A stretch of DNA of 64,000 bases from Thalassotalea_H castellviae (GCF_031846185.1 NZ_JAVRIF010000004.1:248001-312000); one strand, 5' to 3'; positions 44,038 through 54,544 are shown, numbered from the stretch's first letter. Translations and numbers: made by a program. Notes: generated by a model from the sequence alone, not told the origin.

Positions 44038-44145
44038 ATTTTCCCTATCGAAAAATTTGCCTTAACGGTACTTAAATAAAAGACTCACAATATATAGTGT
44101 TAATTGCGAACAGTAAAAATTAAATACCGTATTTTACATGATTTA

Positions 44146-45675
44146 TCATGCAGTAGCTGCTCTTCTTTCAACCAGCTCATCACTGACTTGTTGATTTAAT
44201 TGCGTGGTTAACGGATAAAATAACATTAACGCAGCGCCAGCAAAGGCAAAAGCAGCAGGAATCCAACTCATTAATAATTGCATGCCAGGTAATGACGCTT
44301 CTACGGTGGTTGGGTCCATGCCGTTATATCCGTACCCTGCTAGCACGACAAGTACCAAAGCACCGGCAAAACCACCTCCGGTTTTTTGCACGAATGTACC
44401 TGCTGAATAAACTAAACCTGTTGCACGTCGGCCATTTTTCCATTCAGAATAGTCTGCTGAATCACCTAGCATGGTAAAAAATAAAGTAGGCATCATAGCC
44501 GCAAAAAACTCTGCCGCGCAGCCAAGGGTAAAAATGAACACCACATCGCCTTTTGGTGCCCAATAAAGTGCTCCGGTGAGTAATCCGCTTAACATTAATG
44601 CCACAATAAATAACTTAATTTTACCTAACTTTTTGGCTAAAAAACTTGTACACAAAGCGCCTGCGATTGAAACAATTAATAACGCGACAAAATATTTTCC
44701 AGCCATTAATTCATCGGCGACATGGTATTTAAAGTAGTACGCGATTACGCCATATTTAATACCGTTAAACATCATGGTTAAAAATCCCATTCCTAATAAG
44801 ATCAACCAAGGTTTATTCGTCAGTAAATCCACCATATCACGCTGAGTACCTGTCATATTTTCTGTCGATTGACTGGTTAAACGTTTGATCACAATATACA
44901 TACCTGTCATTACAACAAAGAAAAATATCCCGCTATAAAGTTCACGATAATAAAAGAACAGTGTCATCGCTAATAATGGTAAGACGATAAAGGGTAAGTT
45001 TTTAGATAAATCGATTAGTTCTGTTTTTAGGCAAGAGGTCGTGTCGATAGTCGGTGTGATGCGCTCTTTCGTTGAAGCAAAAGTGATCACCATTAAACCA
45101 ATCAATAACCCGGCAAATAAATACATGGTGTATTGATAGCCAACTGCGTCATCTCCCGCACCAAAGTAGGCAACTAATTCAGGTAAAAAGCCCATCACTA
45201 ATAAACCACCAGCAAAAGCGCCAGCAAACCTAAACCCTGACAAACTAGTACGTTCAGTATCACTAGGCGTCATCACTCCCATCAAAGCTGAATAGGGAAC
45301 ATTATTGATGGTATATGTAAGAGTTAAACCAATATAAGTCACATAGGCATAGATTAACTTACCGTTTTCAGAAAGGTCGGGCGTGGTAAAACATAACACC
45401 ATAAACAAACCGAGGAATGGTGCTGACCAAATAATCCACGGGCGAAACTTCCCCCATTTAGTATCTGTTCTATCAGCTATCATGCCCATAATTATGTCGG
45501 TAACACCATCAGAAAGTCTTACGACTAAAAACAGCATAGCAGCGGCGGCAGCCGTTAAGCCGAAAGTGTCGGTATAAAACACGGCTAAATAAGCTAATGC
45601 ACCTCGCCATACTAAGTTTGCTGCCGCGTCCCCCGTTGCGTAACCAACTTTTTCAACCACCGAAAGCTTATGCAT
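44146..45675 (-). CDS. Sugar:cation symporter, GPH (MelB-like) family, 1
   Basis: A 509-residue protein with about 12 membrane segments. The family signature is at the start: LSVVEKVGYATGDAAANLVW, then VVRLSDGVTDIIMGMIADRT and KWGKFRPWIIW. The second half has DSADYSEWKNGRRATGLVYS. GPH transporters carry glycosides or hexuronides with Na+ or H+. It is 52 bases after the GH1 gene and probably imports a short beta-glucoside for that enzyme. It is longer than the related symporter at 54923; the extra length lies mid-protein (CLKTELIDLSKNLPFIVL, then the YIVIKRLTSQSTEN loop). Confidence 0.88.
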   Translation of the reverse strand: MHKLSVVEKVGYATGDAAANLVWRGALAYLAVFYTDTFGLTAAAAAMLFLVVRLSDGVTDIIMGMIADRTDTKWGKFRPWIIWSAPFLGLFMVLCFTTPDLSENGKLIYAYVTYIGLTLTYTINNVPYSALMGVMTPSDTERTSLSGFRFAGAFAGGLLVMGFLPELVAYFGAGDDAVGYQYTMYLFAGLLIGLMVITFASTKERITPTIDTTSCLKTELIDLSKNLPFIVLPLLAMTLFFYYRELYSGIFFFVVMTGMYIVIKRLTSQSTENMTGTQRDMVDLLTNKPWLILLGMGFLTMMFNGIKYGVIAYYFKYHVADELMAGKYFVALLIVSIAGALCTSFLAKKLGKIKLFIVALMLSGLLTGALYWAPKGDVVFIFTLGCAAEFFAAMMPTLFFTMLGDSADYSEWKNGRRATGLVYSAGTFVQKTGGGFAGALVLVVLAGYGYNGMDPTTVEASLPGMQLLMSWIPAAFAFAGAALMLFYPLTTQLNQQVSDELVERRAATA

Positions 45676-45727
45676 TGTTTATCCTTTTTTATAATTATTT
45701 AATTTAGAATTTCATTCTATTTTACAA

Positions 45728-47059
45728 TCAACTACGCTCACTCAGTAACTTTTTATACGCTAAGCCGCTGGCTTTAACTGTACGTACTTGTGTTTGATAA
45801 TCAACATAAACGATACCAAAACGTTTTAAGTAACCTTCGGCCCATTCAAAGTTATCCATTAAGCTCCACGCAAAATACCCTTGGACATTAACACCTAGAC
45901 TGATCGCATCATTCACTGCATTTAAATGTTTATTATAATAGTCAATTCTACGCACATCATTGACTACTCCTGACTCAATTTCATCATCAATGGATGCACC
46001 ATTTTCAGTGATATAGACAGGCGGTAAGTTATATCGAGTATTAAGATCAACTAATAACTCAGTAAAAGCCTTTGGATAAACTTCCCAACCAATATCAGTT
46101 CGCTCAACCCCTTCAACAATAATCTCTTCAAACATATCTGTTGGGTGAGCTTGATATCGCGCACGGGTATAAAAGTTGATACCTAAAAAATCCATCGGCT
46201 GGGAAATAATTGCCATATCATTGTCATGAATTTCTGGACGATTTTCAGCAGGTAATTCGTTGATTAATTCTGGGTATTCACCATCAAAAATGGGCTTTGA
46301 ATACCAGTAATTAAAATATTCGTTGGCTTTTCTAGTCGCTTCTTGGTCGGCAGGAGAATCTGACATAGCGTAACCAGGCGTAAAATTGAGAACAATACCG
46401 TTTAACGTATTGGGGCTAAATTCGTTGAGTACTTGCATAGCTAAACCATGTGCTAGCAATAAATGATGAGCCGCTTTTTTGCCATATTCTTTACCCACTA
46501 ACCCAGGGGCATGAATGCCCGCTTCATAACCTAAATAAGCGCTGCAGAAAGGTTCATTGAGGGTGGCATACGCATGTACTCTTTCGCCAAGCGCTTGTAC
46601 TACATGTTTGGTATATTCTTGGAATTTATATGCTGTTTCTCGATTTAACCAGCCGCCATTGTCTTCAAGGTATTGCGGAAGGTCCCAATGATATAAGGTG
46701 ACAAATGGTTTTATTCCTTGAGCATTTAATTCATCAAGCAAATCGATGTAAAACTTCATACCTTCTTGATTAACGGTACCGTCTTGTTTAATAACACGTG
46801 GCCATGAAATGGATAAACGATAAGCATCTACACCAAATGAACTGATTAACGCTACGTCATCTTGCCAACGATTGAAATGATCGCAGGCAACGTCACCATT
46901 TGAACCATCTTCAATTTTTCCATCTGTCGCACAAAAGGTGTCCCAAATACAAGGTAACCGGTGTTCAACTCCACCTTCAATTTGAAATGACGCTGTTGCC
47001 ACTCCGTATAAAAATGACGATGAGCGCATCGGTGAGTTTTTTGGTAGAGAAAAAGCCAT
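45728..47059 (-). CDS. Beta-glucosidase, glycoside hydrolase family 1
   Basis: A 443-residue GH1 enzyme without a signal peptide, so cytoplasmic. The N-terminal signature is FLYGVATASFQIEGGVEHR. The acid/base glutamate is in YATLNEPFCSAYLGYEAGIH, the nucleophile in PVYITENGAS, and the sugar-binding C-terminus is GYFAWSLMDNFEWAEGYLKRFG. It hydrolyses beta-glucosides such as cellobiose to glucose. It leads the operon GH1-GPH-LacI, and an AAGCGCTT palindrome lies about 105 bases upstream of the start. Other beta-glycosides (galactoside, laminaribiose) are possible. Confidence 0.9.
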   Translation of the reverse strand: MAFSLPKNSPMRSSSFLYGVATASFQIEGGVEHRLPCIWDTFCATDGKIEDGSNGDVACDHFNRWQDDVALISSFGVDAYRLSISWPRVIKQDGTVNQEGMKFYIDLLDELNAQGIKPFVTLYHWDLPQYLEDNGGWLNRETAYKFQEYTKHVVQALGERVHAYATLNEPFCSAYLGYEAGIHAPGLVGKEYGKKAAHHLLLAHGLAMQVLNEFSPNTLNGIVLNFTPGYAMSDSPADQEATRKANEYFNYWYSKPIFDGEYPELINELPAENRPEIHDNDMAIISQPMDFLGINFYTRARYQAHPTDMFEEIIVEGVERTDIGWEVYPKAFTELLVDLNTRYNLPPVYITENGASIDDEIESGVVNDVRRIDYYNKHLNAVNDAISLGVNVQGYFAWSLMDNFEWAEGYLKRFGIVYVDYQTQVRTVKASGLAYKKLLSERS

Positions 47060-47162
47060 ATTATCTCAAGTTTCCTTTTCAACAGTTAAACAAGTTTCTT
47101 TACGTGTTTTGTATAAACATACGTATGTATTTTGTTGCACTTTTATTTTAACGTGGTATAAA

Positions 47163-47176
47163 TGAAAGCGCTTACA
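47163..47176. promoter_or_regulatory. LacI-type operator upstream of the GH1 operon
   Basis: TGAAAGCGCTTACA is the same near-palindrome seen three times between 54604 and 54864, with one base changed in the left arm. It sits in the divergent gap (47060-47413) and might affect the GluP gene too; I see no other structure in that gap. Confidence 0.75.
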
Positions 47177-47413
47177 TTTTACAATATTAGATTGAATTAA
47201 ATAAAAGATCAACAGCTAATTAATAATGAGATAGTCTATGTTCTAATCTCATTAGATATTGGGCTTTTGATTATTCGAGATTATTTTTACAGCAGTTTTT
47301 TGAGTATTTTACAAGGCCATGTCTTTATTACGTGGTTAGATCACATAAAAAGGCAATAACGCCAAAAAACACTAATTAAACCAACAAAAAAAGTAGATAA
47401 ATTAGGAGAAATT

Positions 47414-48661
47414 ATGGCGGCTGGTATCGCTGGGGTAGCGCAAGAAAACAACAATCAAAGTGAAGGTGGTAACTATACGTTTGCTTTAACTTCACTGACT
47501 TCTTTATTTTTCATGTGGGGGTTTATCACCTGCTTGAATGATATTTTAATTCCTCATTTAAAAGGTATATTTGACCTATCATACAGCCAAGCAATGTTAG
47601 TACAGTTCTGCTTTTTTGGCGCGTATTTTATTGTTTCTTTACCGGCCGGTACTTTAATCAAAAAAATCGGCTATCAAAAAGGCATAGTGCTCGGTTTAAT
47701 TATCGCTGCTGTTGGGTGTATGACCTTCTACCCTGCGGCGTCAATGCAAAGTTATCCAGTTTTCTTATTTGCTTTATTTATTCTTGCCAGTGGTATCACC
47801 ATTTTACAAGTTTCTGCAAATCCATATGTCAGTATTCTTGGTAAACCTGAAACTGCTTCATCTCGATTATCACTTACTCAAGCATTTAATTCATTAGGTA
47901 CCACAATCGCACCATTTTTTGGTGCTTTGTTAATTCTAAATGAAGCAACGGAAGTAATGACAGCAGCACAAGAAGCTGAATCAGTACAAATGCCTTATTT
48001 ATTTTTAGCCGGAATGTTACTCGTTTTGGCGGCAATCTTTGCTTATTTAAAATTACCAACAGTTAAAGAACATACCCCAGAGGTAACAGACATAACTGGC
48101 AGCGCATGGCAATACAACCATTTAGTGCTAGGTGCTGTTGGTATCTTTGTTTATGTGGGCGCAGAAGTCGCTATTGGTAGTTTATTGGTGAATTTCTTTG
48201 CTGAGCCAAATATTGCCGCGATGGAAGAATCAGTCGCAGCAAAATACATCGCTTATTACTGGGGTGGTGCTATGGTTGGTCGTTTTATTGGTGCTGCTGT
48301 CATGCAAAAAATACCCGCAGGAAAAGTACTTGCCTTTAATGCCGCCGCCGCAATTGTGTTACTTCTCATAACAATATTCGCTTCAGGTGCTCTTGCAATG
48401 TGGGCTGTATTAGCGATTGGCTTGTTTAACTCAATTATGTTCCCAACAATATTCACCCTAGCGATTAATGGTTTAAAACAACATACCAGTCAGGGTTCAG
48501 GTATTTTATGTTTGGCTATTGTTGGTGGTGCTATTGTTCCTTACATCCAAGGTCTTTTAGCAGATACAATTGGTTTACAATTATCATTTCTTTTACCAAT
48601 CATCTGTTATGTATTTATCGTTCATTACGGCTTGAAAGGCTCCAAACCTAAAAACGTTTAA
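47414..48661 (+). CDS. gluP: Glucose/galactose-type MFS symporter (GluP/FucP, FHS family)
   Basis: A 415-residue, 12-segment transporter. LTSLFFMWGFITCLNDILIP, HLKGIFDLSYSQAMLVQFCF and LQVSANPYVSILGKPE are hallmarks of the fucose-galactose-glucose:H+ family. FPTIFTLAINGLKQHTSQGS is also typical. It would import glucose or a related hexose, which suits a locus that releases glucose outside or in the periplasm. It is divergent from the GH1 operon and ends in a strong terminator. Confidence 0.85.
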   Translation: MAAGIAGVAQENNNQSEGGNYTFALTSLTSLFFMWGFITCLNDILIPHLKGIFDLSYSQAMLVQFCFFGAYFIVSLPAGTLIKKIGYQKGIVLGLIIAAVGCMTFYPAASMQSYPVFLFALFILASGITILQVSANPYVSILGKPETASSRLSLTQAFNSLGTTIAPFFGALLILNEATEVMTAAQEAESVQMPYLFLAGMLLVLAAIFAYLKLPTVKEHTPEVTDITGSAWQYNHLVLGAVGIFVYVGAEVAIGSLLVNFFAEPNIAAMEESVAAKYIAYYWGGAMVGRFIGAAVMQKIPAGKVLAFNAAAAIVLLLITIFASGALAMWAVLAIGLFNSIMFPTIFTLAINGLKQHTSQGSGILCLAIVGGAIVPYIQGLLADTIGLQLSFLLPIICYVFIVHYGLKGSKPKNV

Positions 48662-48683
48662 GATAATTTTTCTTATTTGAATT

Positions 48684-48707
48684 AAGCCCCTATCAAGGGG
48701 CTTTTTT
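48684..48707 (+). terminator. Intrinsic terminator after gluP
   Basis: AAGCCCC (48684-48690) and GGGGCTT (48697-48703) pair around a 6-base loop, then a T-run. The right arm lies inside the last codons of the opposing regulator gene (stop at 48693-48695), so the hairpin is shared with coding sequence. Confidence 0.85.
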
Positions 48708-50066
48708 ATTTGTACTCCAAATATGATCACGAAGTACTTCAAGCTCTTCCTGAGTAAAGCTAACCATAAATACAGGGCTGACATGCATAGCAATAAGATA
48801 TGTTTGAGCTTGCAAATTATCTGTCGCCAATACTTTATTGAATGCTTGTTCTTTCTTACCTGCTAATAATAAAAGTTCTACTTCTTGGTCGATCACGATT
48901 TCAGATAGCATGTCGAGTAATTGATTTGAAACATCAGCATAGCCAATTTCTTCAAGTCGACTTTCTAACATCAGCGCTTCATTTTCGCTAATCTTCCCAA
49001 TAAATTGATAATAACTAAGCCAGTTGATGATCGCTTTCTTCGGTTGATTTTGTGCTTGAGCAAGCATGGCACGAAATAAGAAACTTGTTCTCCCTAAAAA
49101 CTGTTCAGCTTCTTCAATTCTAGTGAGTGTTCGCTCAAAATTTCCGGCCATGAACTGGCTCCATGCTCTTTCCCATAAATAGGTCGCATGGTTCGGTTGT
49201 GCTTGATAAGCCTGCTCCGCGTATTGAATGGCTAACTTTGACTGGTTAAATATTGGCAATGAATAGGCGAGAAAAAAATTACATTTATGATCACAGGTTA
49301 ATCCTTCCATAACCTGTTGGTGGTATTGCTTTACCCCCTCGTCATTTCGTAAATAGAAATAATCAAGCATCGCTTTAGATAATAATGTATCAGGGTGTTC
49401 AGGTGCTAATTCAATCGTTTTTTGGATGTACTCAGTCGCTTTAGCGATTATTTGCTGATCGCTAAGCCCTAAATGCCGACTCATTTTATATGCATATAAT
49501 TGCGATAATGTATGATATGCCGCAACAAATTTCGGCGCTTCTTGTATTGAGTTTTCTAATAATTGAATCGCTTGAGGTAAAGATTCTTCATTTTTCTGAG
49601 CTAATAAGTGTATCGCTTGTCGGTAACTTATCGGGGGTTCTATTGATGGTTCAACGCTTAACTTCCAGTACAAAATGCTCGAAAGAAAAATCAACAATAT
49701 ACCAATAATTTTTAAACGGTAATATTCAGAATAACCCGAGGATACTATTGGTTTTACATCATTTTCATTCTTAACAATAACATTCAGCTGATAACCCACT
49801 TTCGATATTGTTTTTATATATTCTTGCGTGTCATCTAATTCAGTAATCGCTTTTCGAACTCGGCGAATAGCACTTGTTATTGCCGCATCTGACACATATC
49901 GATTTTGCCAAATATGAGAGATTAACGTTGCTTTACTTACAGGACTTTTTGTTTCAATAAGCAGTAGCAAAATATCACTCGTTTGTTTATCGAGTGATAT
50001 TTTTTTGTCTTCAAGCTGTAGATAGTTTTCGTTGGTATGAAAAGCAATCTGATCAATGAAATACAT
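48693..50066 (-). CDS. Membrane-anchored winged-helix regulator with TPR-like periplasmic domain (CadC/ToxR type)
   Basis: A 457-residue protein. The N-terminal OmpR/PhoB-like winged helix (1-105) includes LIETKSPVSKATLISHIWQN and AAITSAIRRVRKAITELDD, ending KVGYQLNV. One membrane segment follows at about 131-148 (IIGILLIFLSSILYW), then a helical repeat domain to the C-terminus (TEYIQKTIELAPEHPDTLL, YAEQAYQAQPNHATYLWERA) that reads as tetratricopeptide-like. Such proteins sense periplasmic conditions and activate nearby genes directly from the membrane. It converges with gluP. The target genes are not evident. Confidence 0.83.
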   Translation of the reverse strand: MYFIDQIAFHTNENYLQLEDKKISLDKQTSDILLLLIETKSPVSKATLISHIWQNRYVSDAAITSAIRRVRKAITELDDTQEYIKTISKVGYQLNVIVKNENDVKPIVSSGYSEYYRLKIIGILLIFLSSILYWKLSVEPSIEPPISYRQAIHLLAQKNEESLPQAIQLLENSIQEAPKFVAAYHTLSQLYAYKMSRHLGLSDQQIIAKATEYIQKTIELAPEHPDTLLSKAMLDYFYLRNDEGVKQYHQQVMEGLTCDHKCNFFLAYSLPIFNQSKLAIQYAEQAYQAQPNHATYLWERAWSQFMAGNFERTLTRIEEAEQFLGRTSFLFRAMLAQAQNQPKKAIINWLSYYQFIGKISENEALMLESRLEEIGYADVSNQLLDMLSEIVIDQEVELLLLAGKKEQAFNKVLATDNLQAQTYLIAMHVSPVFMVSFTQEELEVLRDHIWSTNKKAP

Positions 50067-50143
50067 GTTTGAAAATAAGGCTTGAGCTAAAGTTATTAGT
50101 CTTTAATCTTATACCTACGCTGTATAAAAGTGAACGTAAATTC

Positions 50144-51256
50144 TTACGCTTGATAATGTGTAAGCAATTGCTGTTCTCTTTGACGACTCAAGCCTGACTT
50201 TGACTCCCCAACACCGAATTCATAACGATTAGATTCATGCTGATAAAAGCCTGCAAGCACGTCTGAAAAAGTGTGTGATAATGGCCGAAATGTTAACCCT
50301 GCTTGAATTGCCTTTTCACTTGAAATGGTAAAGGTACCTTTGACAACTTGTCTTGCTGCCCACATCGGCATATCCACATAATGGCGAATATTGTTTTTAT
50401 ACAAATATTCATGAGAAAGCCATGACAACTCACTACGATTAGAGCTTAACGATTTTAAGCCATATAAATATGCGTCAAAACGTTCGGTAGTGAATGTATT
50501 GTACGTGCCGATATACCGCTTTTCGATGCAAGTTAAGATAAAAGCAGCGAGATCTTTTACATCAATATATTGGGTTGTATCGCCGCCGTCACCAGGAGCT
50601 GCTATTTCTCCGCCTCTTTGTAGGCGAACTGGCCAATATCTTTGGTTATCTGAAATATTATCTAAGGCAATTCCACAAATGGAATGTGGTCGAAGTACAC
50701 ACCCTTTAGATGAGTGGTTTACCAACTTATCAGCAATACGTTTGTTTAACCCATAATTTAAAGAATCATTATAATTTGTTGGGATATTATCTGTAGGCAG
50801 TTTTGCTTTTTCAGTAATACCTGATTGTGTACTTAACAACTGATCTGGGTAAACAGCCATACTCGACGTATATATATACTGCTTACATCTATTTTGTAGT
50901 AATGAAAGGGTATCTTTAACGCACAATGGGTTTTCTGCCCATGTATCAATAATTACATCCCATTTTCTCGAAGTCTTTAACGCCGTTAATCCTTTACCAT
51001 TTGCTGGATATCTATCCCCTCTTAGCTTTTCTATATTTGGAAATAAATGTGGATTCGTTAAACCGCGATTAAATAAGGTGACTTCATAACCGGCTTCAAT
51101 CAATTGTTCCACAATAACAGGGCCAATAAATTTTGTTCCGCCAAGAATTAGAATCTTACCTTTTTTGCTTAAATTTACCGTTTTTGTAAATACTGTTGGT
51201 GAAAGGCTTAATGTTGAAATTGCCCCTACCGATTTTATAAAATTACGTCGTTCCAT
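50144..51256 (-). CDS. NAD-dependent epimerase/reductase-like protein with Tat-type signal
   Basis: A 370-residue protein of the extended short-chain dehydrogenase fold. The N-terminus MERRNFIKSVGAISTLSLSP fits a twin-arginine signal. The Rossmann motif is ILILGGTKFIGPVIVEQL, the catalytic-type stretch is YTSSMAVYPDQL, and YGLNKRIADKLV supplies the YxxxK. Exported members of this fold are unusual because they need NAD(P) in the periplasm; Tat export of a folded, cofactor-loaded protein would explain it. It lies next to the TonB receptor gene of the sugar locus. The substrate is unknown; a sugar is possible. Confidence 0.75.
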   Translation of the reverse strand: MERRNFIKSVGAISTLSLSPTVFTKTVNLSKKGKILILGGTKFIGPVIVEQLIEAGYEVTLFNRGLTNPHLFPNIEKLRGDRYPANGKGLTALKTSRKWDVIIDTWAENPLCVKDTLSLLQNRCKQYIYTSSMAVYPDQLLSTQSGITEKAKLPTDNIPTNYNDSLNYGLNKRIADKLVNHSSKGCVLRPHSICGIALDNISDNQRYWPVRLQRGGEIAAPGDGGDTTQYIDVKDLAAFILTCIEKRYIGTYNTFTTERFDAYLYGLKSLSSNRSELSWLSHEYLYKNNIRHYVDMPMWAARQVVKGTFTISSEKAIQAGLTFRPLSHTFSDVLAGFYQHESNRYEFGVGESKSGLSRQREQQLLTHYQA

Positions 51257-51470
51257 TGCTGTTTCCTCAATTGTGACTTAGCAATAGAATGAATATAAAT
51301 AGTAATAAAGACTTGTTATAAACCTGACAATTCGCTGACATTTTTCTGACAAAATGATAAATGCTATGTATTTACAGGCATTACAGCGAAGCAAAGCTCC
51401 TTATGTATTTTTTCATTCACAATAAATTCATCTAGTCACTAATGAGTTCAATCAAGTTTAAGACATAAAA

Positions 51471-51494
51471 AAACGCCGCAATCAATGCGGCGTT
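51471..51494. terminator. Intrinsic terminator after the large TonB receptor gene
   Basis: AAACGCCGCA (51471-51480) pairs with TGCGGCGTTT (51486-51495) over a very short loop, and A/T runs flank both sides. It can work in both directions. Confidence 0.85.
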
Positions 51495-51523
51495 TTCGTT
51501 TCGCGATAACTTTCTAGGGGGAG

Positions 51524-54500
51524 TTAGAAAGTTACACGAGCACCCACGGTCCAACGAGCTTCATATATATTTTGGAAAGCTTTTTGCTTTTCAAATTCAA
51601 TGTAAGTCTGTTGAATTTCTTCCGTAATGTTTGAACCGTTCACGTAAAAACTCACTGTTTCGTTGAAGTCATACGTGGCATTGAAATCAAGTTGTGAATA
51701 ATCATCTTGATAAAGTGCTTGATTACCCGTGTTCCCATTACCTGCGGTCATTAAACGAGGACTACGAGAGTTCCATGCTAAACGAGCTGAGAAGGTATCA
51801 TTTTCATACCATACCACTGCGTTGTAAGTATCTTCTGACATGCCACCAAATGGTAAATCATCACCATTTATATCTTTCGCTTCTTGTGAACTATCAGCAT
51901 ACGTATAGTTAACATCCATACCTACATTAGCTAAGACACTGTCTTCACCTAAGAAGTCACTAAAGGCAACTTTACCGCCGACTTCATAACCTGATACATC
52001 ACCACCTACACCTTGAATATTTGCAGTGAAAGGATGAGGACCACGACGTACACCATCCGAATCAGGCTCATCAATGAATACTGTCGAAGACTCAGTGAAG
52101 CTTGCAATGTCAATGCCGTACGTTGAGATAAAGAACATTGACGCATCGCCAGCATACCACTCAGCAGATAATGAGTAGTTTTCTGAACGCCATGGGTCAA
52201 GCTCAGGATTACCATTTAACGTACCATTTTGCACACGCATACAGTTACAGTCGTTATTAAATACTGAGCCAACTACTTTACCAGCGCCCCATTGATCTAA
52301 GTTCAACGCTTGCATATTTTCAGAATATGCTGCACGTAATACCACGTCATCAGTTGCTTGATACGCTAAGTTCATTGATAACAATTCATCTGTATAACTA
52401 CGTTCTGTAACGACATCACCAATATCTGGACCTAAACCTGAGTGAGGTAAGTTAGGACCAGCTAAGTTTTGTTTTACAAATAAATCAGTTTGAATCACTT
52501 TAAGGCCAACGTTACCGCTTAATGCTTCGTATTCAAAGTTAACTTGGGTGAAATAAGAAATTTCATCTAAGCCAACATCATAAGTAGCACCGCCATTTTC
52601 AGTACGTTGAACATTCCCGAAAGTATCTTTATGCCATTGTTTTGGATCGCGGAAGTTTTCTGGATCAATGACCCAAATACCAGGAATACCTGTTACACCA
52701 CCAAAATCTGTCTGCCAAGAAACCGTAGTGTATTGATCAAGCGCTGTAGGCGCTAATAAAGTATAAGGCGTCCATACTTCGTTACCTTCTTCATCCGTTA
52801 CATATTCACCTGTACCTGCTTGCCCTTCACAATCTGCACCGTATTGCTGATCAACCGCTTTCCATTGTGCGATATCACAACCATTACCAAAGGTAGAAGT
52901 ATAAGTGAATTGGTCATGATCAACTTTACGTTGGCTATAACGAACACCAAAATCAACGCTTGTGATGAAGTCATTATCATCTAACGCATAATTCCACTTA
53001 GTGCTAAATGTTGATAACTCACCAACATCATCTGTGTTACCTTCAGATGAGAATGCGCCAATATGGTATGAATCAAGATCAGCCATGTAATCAGCAACAG
53101 ACATCATGCCTTTACCACCCATGACTTGTTGGTCGAAACCACCAAATGCCGGATGTTCACCACTTGCATCATAGGTTAATTGGAAATTAGGATCTTCAAT
53201 ACCCGTTGAATATTGAGCGTTACAACCACCTTCAGAACCGATGATTTCTTCACCGTTTGTACAATATTGAGCTGGGTTAAAACCACCTGGGCCTGTTACA
53301 CGAGAACCTTGATCAATACTGAGTAAATCACCTTCGCCATATGCATGACGCATTTTGGCAGTAGCACGAGCATGAGTTGCACGGACAGTACCTGTTAAGT
53401 TGCCGCCATTATCAAAGTCTAATTGTAAGTTGAAATTTTGTGATTTCTCTTCATTCACGTTTACCTGTGTGAAAGTTTGCATACGGTATGGGTTCATTTT
53501 GTATGCGTCAGCTGCTTTCCAAGGATTACCATTAGCATCTGTAAACGAATCACCCGTATAATTTGTTGCATACGCATATTCATTGTAAGTTTGCCAGCGG
53601 TTATTATGGTTAAAACCAGAACGATTGTTAAAACGATCTTGCTGTGTGTAGAAATAATCAGCGGTTAAAACAAAGCCTTCGCCTAAGTCAGCTTGAACAG
53701 AAAGTTGTAACGCATCACGCTCACGCTCTTCTGTTTTATTAAAGGCCGTAAAACCATGAGGTACGATTGTGTAAACATCACCACCTTCACTTGGCTCACC
53801 CCAATTATGGTTATTTTGAGTCCAACCAATACCGCCATTTTCAGACGTATCGTTATGACCATTATAATCGGTTGCTAACGTCGCTTCCTGAGTCACCGCA
53901 GAAATTAATACACCAATTTTGCCATTATTATATGACGCTAACCCATGTAAAGTAGGATCTGTTTCTTCAGTAATTGAGCCACGAGTCGCTTCAATACCAC
54001 CAGCGAATGTCCAACCTTCATCCATATCAAACGGGCGACGTGTTTTAAGATCAATTGAACCGGCGATACCTTGAGCAACATTTCCTGCTGTCGCTGATTT
54101 ATAGACATCAACACCACCAAATAATTGCGCTGGTAAATCACCTAAATCAGCAGCTGCAGTATCTATGGTAGTTGCTGATAAGAAAGTTTCACCATTCATG
54201 GTTGTGTCTACTTGAGGTAGACCACGAATTTGTACCGGTCCGCCTTCCCCAGCAACACGTTCAACTTGAACACCTGAGATACGTTGCAATGAATCAGTAA
54301 TTGTTACATCTGGTAATTTACCAATATCTTCTGCCGCGATACCATCTACTTGCGAATCAGCAAAACGTTTACCGTTAATACTCGCTTTAGTAGAACCGCG
54401 AATACCTGTTACTTCAATAACTTCAATTTCTTGCTCTGCATTTTCTGCTGCATAAGCAACCGGAGCTTGAGCTAAACTCAATGCCCCCATACCTAACACT

Positions 54501-54544
54501 ACCGATAAACTGGTAGCGATCTGAGATTTTTTAAATGTTTTCAT
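51524..54544 (-). CDS. TonB-dependent receptor of the sugar-uptake type
   Basis: A 1006-residue receptor. The signal peptide ends near APVAYAAEN, and the TonB box follows as IEVIEVTGIRGS. KASINGKRFADSQVDGIAAE, then DIGKLPDVTITDSLQRISGV and VQIRGLPQVDTTMNGE are the plug features of the large receptors that Alteromonadales and Xanthomonas use for oligosaccharides. The barrel ends in the aromatic VGARVTF. Three copies of the LacI-type palindrome sit in the gap to the divergent GPH-GH94 operon, so I infer uptake of the same sugar, a cello-oligosaccharide or its aldonic acid. Confidence 0.92.
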   Translation of the reverse strand: MKTFKKSQIATSLSVVLGMGALSLAQAPVAYAAENAEQEIEVIEVTGIRGSTKASINGKRFADSQVDGIAAEDIGKLPDVTITDSLQRISGVQVERVAGEGGPVQIRGLPQVDTTMNGETFLSATTIDTAAADLGDLPAQLFGGVDVYKSATAGNVAQGIAGSIDLKTRRPFDMDEGWTFAGGIEATRGSITEETDPTLHGLASYNNGKIGVLISAVTQEATLATDYNGHNDTSENGGIGWTQNNHNWGEPSEGGDVYTIVPHGFTAFNKTEERERDALQLSVQADLGEGFVLTADYFYTQQDRFNNRSGFNHNNRWQTYNEYAYATNYTGDSFTDANGNPWKAADAYKMNPYRMQTFTQVNVNEEKSQNFNLQLDFDNGGNLTGTVRATHARATAKMRHAYGEGDLLSIDQGSRVTGPGGFNPAQYCTNGEEIIGSEGGCNAQYSTGIEDPNFQLTYDASGEHPAFGGFDQQVMGGKGMMSVADYMADLDSYHIGAFSSEGNTDDVGELSTFSTKWNYALDDNDFITSVDFGVRYSQRKVDHDQFTYTSTFGNGCDIAQWKAVDQQYGADCEGQAGTGEYVTDEEGNEVWTPYTLLAPTALDQYTTVSWQTDFGGVTGIPGIWVIDPENFRDPKQWHKDTFGNVQRTENGGATYDVGLDEISYFTQVNFEYEALSGNVGLKVIQTDLFVKQNLAGPNLPHSGLGPDIGDVVTERSYTDELLSMNLAYQATDDVVLRAAYSENMQALNLDQWGAGKVVGSVFNNDCNCMRVQNGTLNGNPELDPWRSENYSLSAEWYAGDASMFFISTYGIDIASFTESSTVFIDEPDSDGVRRGPHPFTANIQGVGGDVSGYEVGGKVAFSDFLGEDSVLANVGMDVNYTYADSSQEAKDINGDDLPFGGMSEDTYNAVVWYENDTFSARLAWNSRSPRLMTAGNGNTGNQALYQDDYSQLDFNATYDFNETVSFYVNGSNITEEIQQTYIEFEKQKAFQNIYEARWTVGARVTF

